Shown here one piece after another: positions 1 to 7,700 of a stretch of 13,568 bases of DNA (positions are counted from its first letter, which is position 1; each line of letters starts with the position of its first letter). This DNA is from UBA8437 sp963578885 (GTDB lineage Bacteria; Planctomycetota; Planctomycetia; Planctomycetales; Planctomycetaceae): contig CAUZEQ010000115.1 of NCBI GenBank assembly GCA_963578885.1, forward strand, positions 1 through 13,568, read 5' to 3'. The notes under the pieces were generated by a model. The model was not told where the DNA came from and did no database searches. It worked only from the letters and a program-made list of their open reading frames with translations. A program made the translations under genes and the position numbers.

Positions 1-138
1 CGCTCCACCCAGAACGGCACGCAGGCGGGGCCTGACCCCTTTTCAACCAGCACTCGTTGCAACTCGAAGAAGGGGTCAGGCCCCGCCTGCGAAACGCGAC
101 AAGTGGAGCAAACCCCGTTGTGGGCGGCGTCTGACCCC
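1..138. repeat. Intergenic hairpin repeat, class I, copy A
   Basis: This element carries a perfect 20-bp inverted repeat (21-40 against 71-90) around a 30-nt loop. A further 7-bp outer arm pairs GCTCCAC (2-8) with GTGGAGC (103-109). The arms contain GGGGTC/GACCCC-type cores, and a further CTGACCCC closes the element. A second copy at 11786-11923 has the same length and orientation and differs at only three positions, two of them C/T changes and one A/G. The element lies just past the stop codon of the minus-strand SIS gene, so it could stop or stabilise that transcript. It may extend beyond the window edge. The architecture resembles REP/BIME-type non-autonomous repeats, but no transposase is visible. 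Confidence 0.85.
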
Positions 139-171
139 AGGGTCCGAGTTCTTCAATCCGCCTCAGGCGGG

Positions 172-801
172 CTAGGCCGCCTGCCGGAATCCCTGGCTCT
201 CGTACCGGCCCACGCCGTTGATCCGGGCGTAGACGTCGTCGAGCACCCAGTGGAAGGCGACCAGGTGGACCGATTCGACCAGGCCCATGTCGTCGGAGGG
301 GACGTGCAGGTTGTGATCGGCCAGTTTCTGCAGCTGGCCTCCGTCGAAACCAGTGATGCCCCACGTCGTCAACTCGTGGCCCTTGGCCCACTCGACCGCC
401 CGCAGCACGTTGGGGCTGTTGCCGCTGCCGCTGATCGAGATCAGGATGTCGCCGGCTGAGGCGAAGTTCTTCAACTGCTCGACAAAAATCCGCTCGAATC
501 CCTCGTCGTTGCCCCAGGCCAGGATGTAGGGCGTGTTGTCAGTCAGCGAGAGCACCTTGAGGCGGGGCATCTCTTCGTTGTTGAAGTCCGCCGGATCCAG
601 AGAACTCTTGCCCAGGTCCTCGCAGAAGTGAGACGCGTTGGCAGCGCTGCCTCCGTTGCCGCAAATGAACACGAAGTGGCCTTCGAGCCAGGCCGCGTAG
701 ATCTGCCGGCCCAGAGTCTCCATCGGCTCCAGATCCAGTGCCTCGAAGGTCTGGCTGCAGAGACTGAAGTACTCTTCGGGGGTCAGCTGGGTGCCGATCA
801 T
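172..801 (-). CDS. SIS-domain protein, phosphoheptose isomerase-like
   Basis: The 209-aa protein is a sugar isomerase (SIS) domain of the GmhA/DiaA type, close to the usual length for that family. Residues 48-59 give the phosphosugar-binding signature CGNGGSAANASHF. Residues 122-132 give SISGSGNSPNV. Residues 176-184, ESVHLVAFH, align with the conserved histidine-containing helix of GmhA. Such proteins bind phosphosugars in the cytoplasm; GmhA interconverts sedoheptulose 7-phosphate and D-glycero-manno-heptose 7-phosphate. I chose the ATG at 801 because GGAG sits 7 nt upstream (809-812) and the protein then begins where relatives begin. A longer reading frame to 1365 runs through low-complexity intergenic sequence and antisense to the next gene. 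It diverges from the dehydratase gene at 1079. The exact substrate is not determined, and a regulatory or binding role is possible. Confidence 0.85.
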   Translation of the reverse strand: MIGTQLTPEEYFSLCSQTFEALDLEPMETLGRQIYAAWLEGHFVFICGNGGSAANASHFCEDLGKSSLDPADFNNEEMPRLKVLSLTDNTPYILAWGNDEGFERIFVEQLKNFASAGDILISISGSGNSPNVLRAVEWAKGHELTTWGITGFDGGQLQKLADHNLHVPSDDMGLVESVHLVAFHWVLDDVYARINGVGRYESQGFRQAA

Positions 802-820
802 CCAGGGACTCCGATCTGGC

Positions 821-845
821 GGGGATGGGGGCGGGGGCGGGAGGG
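821..845 (+). other. Predicted G-quadruplex tract
   Basis: Five runs of three to five G are separated by loops of only 2, 1, 1 and 1 nt. This is a canonical quadruplex pattern on the plus strand. It lies 20 bp upstream of the SIS start codon. It would therefore be on the non-template side for any rightward transcript and appear as a C-rich tract in the SIS leader. The purine-rich, G-rich composition continues to about 900. That the structure forms is inferred from sequence only. Confidence 0.55.
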
Positions 846-897
846 TGCGGCGGGAAGGTAGCAAGTCGGGGGGAATGCGAGAAGACCGAGGAGGAGG

Positions 898-1018
898 GGG
901 CTGGCTCACGGCGCCAGCCGGGTGCCTGTCCCTGCTTTTCCAGCGAGCCTTTACCCATCCGGGACAGGCACGCCCCGCGATTCGCCTGCGGCGAACCGTG
1001 GGGCGAGCCAGTCCCTGG
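898..1018. repeat. Intergenic hairpin repeat, class II, copy 1
   Basis: Nested inverted repeats are visible. GTGCCTGTCCC (922-932) pairs perfectly with 961-971 across a 28-nt loop. The outer arm 898-907 pairs with 1005-1014 with one mismatch. The right half also has its own hairpin: TTCGCC (981-986) with GGCGAA (990-995), extended by CCCC/GGGG. The left half has GGCTGGC (899-905) with GCCAGCC (913-919). The same two cores in the same order occur at 4658-4785. This copy sits between two divergent start codons, so it is probably not a simple terminator. It could affect promoters on either side. Confidence 0.75.
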
Positions 1019-1078
1019 GCTCGACACCTCGATTGATGCTCCCCGGGGATTCCGATAGAACGGAGTGCTTCCCCTGTT

Positions 1079-2686
1079 GTGAGCGTCGAGATGCATTCCG
1101 AGCCTGCTGTCAGTCCGTGCCTGAGGCTGCATGCCGACGACAACATCGTGGTGGCTCGGACGGAGGTCTCGGAGGGGACCTGTATTCCGGACATTCCCGA
1201 CGGCCAGGACGGTGGCACTCCGGCGGGGTTCACGGCATCGGAGACGATCGGGCTGGGGCACAAGGTGGCCGCCCGATCGATCGCAGCGGGGGAACCGATT
1301 CGCAAGTACGGGCAGGTGATCGGATATGCGACCGAGTCGATCTCGGTGGGCCAGTGGGTGCACACTCACAACGTCGAACCTGGCGACCTGGAACTCGACT
1401 ACGCGTACTGCTCCGACGTCCCGCCGCCTCCGGATCCGATCACCGATCGGACCTTCCAGGGCTACCGCCGCGCCGATGGCCGGGCCGGGACGCGGAACTA
1501 CCTGGCGATTGTCAGCACGGTCAACTGTTCGGCCACCGCTTCGAAGTACGTTGCGAGGGCTTTTGACGAGGGGCTGCTCGAAGACTATCCGAACATCGAC
1601 GGCATTGTGCCTCTGGTCCACCAGGGCGGCTGTGCGATGCAGTATGGCGGCGACGACCACCAGCAGTTGGCCAGGACGCTCGCCGGGTTTGCCGAGCATC
1701 CCAACATCGGAGGCTACCTGGTACTGGGGCTGGGCTGCGAAACCGGGCAGGGCTCGTTCCTGGTCGACAACCACGGGCTGGTGCAGCTGGAAGTGCCGCG
1801 TGGGCGTGGCGGGCGTGATGGATCCAGTCCGATTCCGCTGGTGATGAACATCCAGGACGAGGGAGGGATCAGGAAGACGGTCGATCGGGCGGTGGGGGTG
1901 GTGGGGGAGATGTTGCCCGAGGTGAACTCGGCTCAACGGACCGAGATCCCGGTTTCGGAGCTGATCCTGGGAACCGAGTGCGGTGGCAGTGACGGGAACA
2001 GTGGCGTGACGGCCAATCCGGCCGTGGGAGTTGCCAGTGACCTGCTGGTGGCAGCCGGAGCGACGTCGATCCTGGGCGAGACCCCCGAGATCTACGGAGG
2101 CGAGCATTTGTTGACCCGCCGGGCCCAGAGCCGTGAGGTGGGTGAGAAGCTGGTGGGGTTGATCGAATGGTGGAAGGACTACGCCGCGAAGTTCGGGACC
2201 GAGATCAACAACAACCCTTCGGTGGGCAACAAGATCGGCGGGTTGACAACGATCTACGAAAAATCGCTCGGGGCCATCGCCAAGGGAGGCAGTACGGCGT
2301 TGCGTGAGGTCTACCAGTACGCCGAACGGGTGACGGCTCGAGGCTTCGTCGTGATGGACACGCCCGGTTACGACCCCGCCTCGATCACCGGGATGGTGGC
2401 CGGAGGTGCCAACGTGCTGGTGTTCACGACCGGTCGAGGCAGCTGCTTTGGCTGCAAGCCGGTCCCCTGCATCAAGATCTCCTCCAATAGCCCGATGTAC
2501 GATCGGATGATCGACGACATGGACATCAACGCCGGCCGGATTCTCGAGGGCGCTTCGGTGCAGGAGGTCGGGCGTGAGATTTTCGAGGAGATCATCACGG
2601 TGGCCAGCGGGAAGCAGACCAAGAGCGAGGCTCAGGGGATCGGCGAGGAGGAGTTCTGCCCCTGGTCGATCGGGCCGGTGCTTTAG
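1079..2686 (+). CDS. uxaA: UxaA-family dehydratase (altronate/galactarate dehydratase type)
   Basis: This 535-aa protein matches the whole length of UxaA-type hydro-lyases, which remove water from sugar acids such as altronate or galactarate to give 2-keto-3-deoxy acids in the cytoplasm. Residues 15-100 are the SAF domain (LRLHADDNIVVA, KYGQVIGYA, HTHN). Family blocks follow: YRRADGRAGTRN (129-140), LGLGCE (216-221), ECGGSDGNSGVTANP (300-314), NPSVGNKIGGLTT (379-391) and TTGRGSCFGCKPVPCIK (450-466). The last block is Cys-rich where E. coli UxaA has TPYGGFVPT, so this is a different subgroup and the substrate is uncertain. The GTG at 1079 has GGAG 13 nt upstream (1062-1065). The ATG at 1091 (531 aa) is an alternative with a weaker signal. 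Divergent from the SIS gene. The symbol is a family-level call. Confidence 0.85.
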   Translation: MSVEMHSEPAVSPCLRLHADDNIVVARTEVSEGTCIPDIPDGQDGGTPAGFTASETIGLGHKVAARSIAAGEPIRKYGQVIGYATESISVGQWVHTHNVEPGDLELDYAYCSDVPPPPDPITDRTFQGYRRADGRAGTRNYLAIVSTVNCSATASKYVARAFDEGLLEDYPNIDGIVPLVHQGGCAMQYGGDDHQQLARTLAGFAEHPNIGGYLVLGLGCETGQGSFLVDNHGLVQLEVPRGRGGRDGSSPIPLVMNIQDEGGIRKTVDRAVGVVGEMLPEVNSAQRTEIPVSELILGTECGGSDGNSGVTANPAVGVASDLLVAAGATSILGETPEIYGGEHLLTRRAQSREVGEKLVGLIEWWKDYAAKFGTEINNNPSVGNKIGGLTTIYEKSLGAIAKGGSTALREVYQYAERVTARGFVVMDTPGYDPASITGMVAGGANVLVFTTGRGSCFGCKPVPCIKISSNSPMYDRMIDDMDINAGRILEGASVQEVGREIFEEIITVASGKQTKSEAQGIGEEEFCPWSIGPVL

Positions 2687-2925
2687 GGGTATGACAGATG
2701 GCCCCCAGTGGCGGGAGGGTCTCTATCTCCTTGTGAGACAACACTCTACGACAAGCCGAGCGTCTCAGTCCGGATCATCGCCATAACCACCAAATCCGGC
2801 ATGTCCCCGATAATCGTTACAGGTTGCCAGATTTCCTGACCGATAGAACCATTAGGTCCACGCCTTTGCGCGGTTGTTGTGCGTGGGCCAATTGCCTGGT
2901 TCGGTTGTACGTCAAGGATGATCTG
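2687..2925. other. Intergenic region upstream of the outer-membrane protein gene
   Basis: Two weak inverted repeats occur here: TGAGAC (2734-2739) with GTCTCA (2762-2767), and CCGGAT (2770-2775) with ATCCGG (2794-2799). Neither has a T-run, so no confident terminator for the dehydratase gene is seen. A 10-mer, CCGATAGAAC (2840-2849), also occurs at 1052-1061 ahead of the dehydratase gene. The region must hold the promoter for the next gene, but no good -35/-10 pair was recognised. Confidence 0.4.
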
Positions 2926-4656
2926 ATGCAGGTGTCACGGCCATTGACGCTGGCAATCTGCTTGTTGGCCCTTGCCCTTTCGGGTTTTGAGGCGATGGCT
3001 CAGGGTCCACCGCCGGGTGCGGTTCCTGGTCCGGGCACGGCACCGGCGTCGATGAGGCCGTATCCGGCCAACTCGATGTTCGACTTCGAGTACGACAAGC
3101 ACTACATCCGAGACGGGATGTGGAATCGGCTTTCGTCGAATCGTGGCCGTCGCATGTTCTTCAACATCGATATCCTGTCGGCCCGCACGCGGAAGCCGAC
3201 CGGTTTCATCGGCGACTCGGGTGCTCTGTCGTACAAGGACCTGGCGCTGCCGATTCTCGAGGAGGATCCCTACGACCTGGGTGGTGGTGGTGGGGGTGGT
3301 GGCAGCCAGCAGCAGAGTGTGATTGACCAGTTCCGAGGTATCCCTGCGGCGGGCATTCCCGGTTTCAACTACTACGACTCGGTGCAGATCCAGAGCGCGA
3401 TCAGCAGCCCGACGGGGATCGGCTTGAGGCTCCAGGCGGGGTACTTCGATCCGGACGACAGCGGGATGATGTTCGAGGGTTTTGGGCAGAACTTGAATGA
3501 GACGTTCGACGCTCGAGACGATTTGGGTTCGGGTCGCGGCGAACAGAAGGACACATTGCTGCTGCTGCTCTCGCCTCCGGATTTCCTGCTCAACGAAATC
3601 GGCACCGCCGGCGGTCAATTCGGTCAGACGGGTGGTGGCGGTGGCGGTGGCGGCGGAGGTACTACGACCTCGACGGCGACGGCGCAGGACTTCATCCTGA
3701 TGAACAACCTGCTGAACCTCCGTGGCCTGCCCCTGGATGACGGCAGCACCTTCGGAGTCACCTCGCCGTATGATCTCGAGTTCCGGCTGACGTCCAAGAG
3801 TCGCACCTACGGCATGTCGGTCAACTGGATCCTGGCCCCCTCGTTCCGCACCAAGAAGTTCATGGTGCGTCCGTTGGTCGGCATACGCTACCTGCGTTTG
3901 AACGAGAGTTTTCACTTCTACGGGCAGGACAGCGGGTTGAGTTACGACAACCTCGAGGACCTGGACGAAGCATTCAACGGCGACATCAAGTTGCACTCTC
4001 CTCCGAACATGTTCGACGAGGACCGCGACGGGATTGTCGACAACGCGGCGTTGGTCGAGGAGGGCGGCAGCGGTGGTGGTGGTGGTGGTGGTGGGAACTC
4101 CGACGAGTACCGCTTCATCATCTACAACGACCCCACGATGTACCCGATGACTGCGACGTTGAACAACGTGTTACGGAGCAGCCTGATCGGGCCGGAGATC
4201 GGTTTGAGGTACGACCTGGGCGGTGCCAAGTTCAAGCTCTGGGGCCAGACCAAGATCGCCCTGGCGGCCAACACCGAAAAGATGCGTCTCAGCGGCAACA
4301 ACATCGGCATGGTGACCCGGCAGACCGACTTCCTGGTGGCGACTCCCGACGATCCTCAGCCCAACCGGTTCAGTGACCGCGACCAGCACACTCACGTCTC
4401 GGAGATCATCGAGCAGTCGTTCTTTGCCGAGGCGCCTGTGTTCGCCAGGATCCCGTATCTGCGTCGATCGAGACTGCTCAGCGAAGCCAACTTCCGGTTC
4501 GGCTACACGCTGCTGTTCGTCGGCCACGTGGCTCGACCCTACGGCAGCATCCGCTGGGCGGGCAATCCGTCGAAGGGTCTGTTCCCGACAATCGACGTGA
4601 ATCGGACGAGTTTCTGGACCGAGAACTTCAGCTTCTCGCTCAACTGGACCTACTAG
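2926..4656 (+). CDS. Secreted BBP7-like outer-membrane beta-barrel protein with polyglycine tracts
   Basis: The 576-aa protein has a Sec signal peptide: a short basic N-terminus, a hydrophobic core at about residues 7-20, and probable cleavage after AMA near residue 25. The C-terminal part follows the planctomycete BBP7 pattern: FRFGYTLLFVGHVARP (523-538), then SFWTENFSFSLNWTY (562-576). It ends in an alternating strand with a terminal aromatic residue, as in outer-membrane barrels. Three uninterrupted glycine runs (8, 10 and 8 residues) start at 119, 236 and 383. Residues 364-372 (DEDRDGIVD) match a calcium-binding DxDxDGxxD loop. I chose the ATG at 2926 because AAGGA (2914-2918) lies 7 nt upstream and the signal peptide starts there; the frame stays open to a TTG at 2824 that lacks both. 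No enzymatic role is indicated; it is likely structural or surface-exposed. Confidence 0.75.
   Translation: MQVSRPLTLAICLLALALSGFEAMAQGPPPGAVPGPGTAPASMRPYPANSMFDFEYDKHYIRDGMWNRLSSNRGRRMFFNIDILSARTRKPTGFIGDSGALSYKDLALPILEEDPYDLGGGGGGGGSQQQSVIDQFRGIPAAGIPGFNYYDSVQIQSAISSPTGIGLRLQAGYFDPDDSGMMFEGFGQNLNETFDARDDLGSGRGEQKDTLLLLLSPPDFLLNEIGTAGGQFGQTGGGGGGGGGGTTTSTATAQDFILMNNLLNLRGLPLDDGSTFGVTSPYDLEFRLTSKSRTYGMSVNWILAPSFRTKKFMVRPLVGIRYLRLNESFHFYGQDSGLSYDNLEDLDEAFNGDIKLHSPPNMFDEDRDGIVDNAALVEEGGSGGGGGGGGNSDEYRFIIYNDPTMYPMTATLNNVLRSSLIGPEIGLRYDLGGAKFKLWGQTKIALAANTEKMRLSGNNIGMVTRQTDFLVATPDDPQPNRFSDRDQHTHVSEIIEQSFFAEAPVFARIPYLRRSRLLSEANFRFGYTLLFVGHVARPYGSIRWAGNPSKGLFPTIDVNRTSFWTENFSFSLNWTY
3280..3303 (+). 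repeat. GGN triplet tract encoding eight glycines (tract 1)
   Basis: Eight consecutive glycine codons, mostly GGT, encode residues 119-126 of the BBP7-like protein. They fall between an acidic segment (EEDPYDL) and SQQQ, probably in a loop. Slippage in threes would change the loop length and keep the frame. Confidence 0.9.
3631..3660 (+). repeat. GGN triplet tract encoding ten glycines (tract 2)
   Basis: Ten consecutive glycine codons (mixed GGT, GGC and GGA) encode residues 236-245 and are followed by a TTTSTATA stretch. The mixed codons suggest this tract is older or less slippage-prone than the third. Confidence 0.9.
4072..4095 (+). repeat. Nearly pure GGT tract encoding eight glycines (tract 3)
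   Basis: Seven GGT codons and one GGG encode residues 383-390, just after the DxDxDG motif and an acidic EEGGS segment. As the purest triplet run of the three, it is the best candidate for length polymorphism. Confidence 0.9.
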
Positions 4657-4657
4657 T

Positions 4658-4785
4658 CCCAGGGACTGGCTCCAGAGCCGCCCGTGGCGGCGCCGGTGCC
4701 TGTCCCGACGCCTGATAGCCGGTTTCTGCAACCGGGACGACAGGCACCTGCGCCGCCAAGGGCGGCTGCGGAGCCAGTCCCCGGG
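4658..4785. repeat. Intergenic long hairpin, class II, copy 2; likely bidirectional terminator
   Basis: This inverted repeat fills the gap between two convergent stop codons. Arms 4658-4673 and 4770-4785 pair at 15 of 16 positions and carry GGGACTGGCTCC. Pairing continues inward through a CCGCCC-x-TGGCGGCGC segment and GGTGCCTGTC with few mismatches, giving a stem of roughly 45-50 bp around a loop of about 35 nt. It has no T-run, so it is not a classical intrinsic terminator. Its position suggests it ends or protects both converging transcripts. It shares its cores and their order with 898-1018. Confidence 0.8.
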
Positions 4786-4786
4786 G

Positions 4787-7700
4787 TCACTCGTCGTCGA
4801 AACCGGTCATCTTCTTGAAGTCGAGGAAGACGAGGTTCAGCGAGGGGACGATCACCAGGGTCAGCGCGGTGGCGAAGATCAGGCCGAAGGTCAGCGTGAC
4901 CGCCATCGGGGTCAGGAACTTGGCCTGGAAGCTGGTCTCGAACATCAGCGGGGTCAGTCCCGAGGCGGTGGTCAGGGTGGTCAGCAGGATCGCCCTCAGC
5001 CGCGAGCGGGCTCCGGCGACGCTGGCTTCGAAGGGATCCTCGCCAGCACGGATCCGGCGGTTGATGAAGTCGACCAGGATCAGGCTGTCGTTGACCAGGA
5101 TGCCGGCCAGTGCAACGAAGCCGATCTGGCTGAGGATCGTGATTGGGTTGCCGGTGATCCAGTGCCCCACAATCGCTCCCAGCAGCCCGAACGGGATCGC
5201 CGCCATCACGACGACCGGTTGCAGGTAGCTGCGGAACAGGCCGGCCAGCATCATGTAGATCAGCACCAGCACCACGGGGAATGCGATCCAGAGACTGCCG
5301 AAGGCCTTGGTCCGTTCCTCGAAGTTGCCCAGGAACTCGATGCGGACGTCGGGGTGATTCGGAGCAATCTCGCGATCGAAATCCTCACGCACCCGGTTGA
5401 GAACGATCGAGGAATCCGCGACCCGCGTGTCGACGGCTCCGAAGACCGACACCGCTCGCTGTCTCTGGCTGCGGTGTACCGAGGTGAAGCCTTCGCCGGG
5501 CTCGAGCCGGGCGACTTCATGCAGAGGCACCCAGCCGCGGACTCCGGAGATCATCGCCGTGGGAATCCACATCGATTCCAGGTGATACAGGTTCGCGCGA
5601 AACGCCTGCGGATACCTCACCATCACCCGAATGTCCTCGCGGTTGCGGCTGATCCGGTGTGATTCGCGGCCGTACAGTGCGCTGCGGACATGGCTGCCCA
5701 GCCGGGCCTCATCGATGCCGGTGGCTCGAGCGGTTTCCTTGAGCCGCAGGGTCATCTCCCGCTTGCCCTCATCGTGATCGTCGTCGAGATCGAAGACGCC
5801 GGTGTAGGAATCGAGAGTCCTCTGCAGCTCGTCGGCGACCTCGGTCAGTTCTTCGAAGTCGGGTCCGGAGACCTTGATGAAGATGTCTCGTCCGCCGGGC
5901 CCGCCGTTCATGGCGTCCCAGTTGACCGAGTTGACTCCGTGAAGCGATCGAGAGAACTCGCGGAGCTCGACCAGCAGCTCGTCGCTGGATCGCTGCCCGT
6001 CGGCTTCTCGTTCGTCGGCGGCCCGCAGTTCGAGGACCAGTTGCCCGAGGTGCGACTGCAAATTGGCTCCGCCACCCCCCTTGAAGTCCACCTGCACCGC
6101 AACGTACATCTGGACGTTCTTGACCTCCGGCAGCGTCAGAGCGAAGTCATTGAGCCGCTTGACCTGGGTTCGCGTCTGGGCCACCACGGTCCCCACCGGC
6201 ATCTCGACCCCGCAGAGCATCGTCTCGCTGTCCATCTTCTGGATGAACACCATCTCGACGAAGCCTCCGGCGATCAGCCCGAAGCTGAGCACGACGGTGG
6301 AGAAGGCGAGTGTCAGGGTGATGTAGCGCCACCTGAGCGCGACCCGCAGCAGCCGTTCGTAGACGTCCTGCAGCCGGCCGCGCATCATCCGGTCCGGCGC
6401 CGCAGCGAGTGATCCGAGCACGCGACGCCAGCCGCGTAGTTCGGCACGCTTGGGAGCAATCTTGATGTGAGACAGGTGAGCCGGCAGGATCACCAGGGCT
6501 TCCATCAGCGAGACACTCAGCGCGGCGAGTACCACGATCGGCAGGACTCTCATGAAGTCCCCGATCTGGCCCTGGATGAACAGCAGCGGTGCAAATGCGG
6601 CGATCGTGGTCATGATCGTCACGCAGACCGGCCAGGCCACCTCGTCGGTGCCCTCGATCGCCGCCTGCTTGGGAGGCAACCCCTCCTCGACCTTCCGGTA
6701 GATGTTCTCGCCGATGATAATCGCGTCGTCGACAATGATCCCCAGCACGATGATCAGCCCGAACATGCTCAGCAGGTTGACCGTCTCGCCCATCGCCCAC
6801 AGCACGATGAAGGTGCCCAAGAACGAGACGACCAGGCCGACGGCGACCCAGATGGCGACGCGCCAGTTGAGAAACAGCATCAGGCTGATCAGCACCAGCA
6901 CCAGTCCCGCTCGCCCGTTGCGGGTCATCAGGTCCAGTCGACCCTCGATGAACCTCGCCAGGTCGGTGTGCAGTGCGATCTGGAACTTGTGCTCAAACGG
7001 CGTCGCGGCACTCTCTTCGTAGATCGTCCGAGGGTCTCCGCGGCCGCTGAGGATCGTCATCATCCACTCGAGGCCGCTGCCGACGGTGGAGACCGGCTTG
7101 AGGTACCAGGGGGCCTGGGGGATCTGCTGGAATCCGAACGGGTCGAATTCGTCGCCGAGCTTCCCCTTGACGTAGGCCTTGACCACCCGGGAGATCTGGA
7201 TCGCGTCCTGGCTGGCCGTCTTGTAGACGACGCAATGAGCCGCCGGTTCGCCGTTGAAGTAGCTCTCGAGATCACTCTCGATGAACCCGTCCTTGATCGT
7301 GGCCACGTCGCCCAGCAGCACCTGGCGTCCGTCGGGGTCGCTGCGGATGACGATGTTCTCGAAGTCGACACCGCGGTGCTCTTCTCCGAGCATCCGCACC
7401 GAGACGGTCAGGCGGTCGCCCTTGAGTTGTCCGCTGGAGACATCGAGATTGACTCCGCGGACCGCCGTGGCCACCTCGTCGAACGTCACGTCGTATTCGA
7501 GCAGCTTCAGCGGTTTCAGCTCGATGCTGATCTCGTCGTTGCGGATCCCCGAGAGTTTCACGTCGCTGACCCCCGGCAGCAGCAACAGGTCGTCGCGCAA
7601 CGCCTTGACCGCCCTCTTCAACTCGGCCTCGGTGCCCTGTCCGTAGATGGCGACGCTGATGACCGGGAGCCGGGGTACGAGCTTTTCGATGGTCACCCGC

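Noticed and set aside
802..1365. N-terminal extension of the SIS gene
   Set aside because: The extra 188 residues are Pro/Ser/Arg low-complexity sequence translated from the hairpin repeat, G-rich tract and antisense of the dehydratase; the ATG at 801 has a proper ribosome site.
539..2107. 522-codon minus-strand open frame
   Set aside because: It overlaps the SIS gene in another frame and lies antisense to the UxaA gene, with no family motif.
3280..4095. GGT tracts as a CRISPR or other spaced array
   Set aside because: They are in-frame glycine codons inside one coding sequence with no repeat-spacer order.
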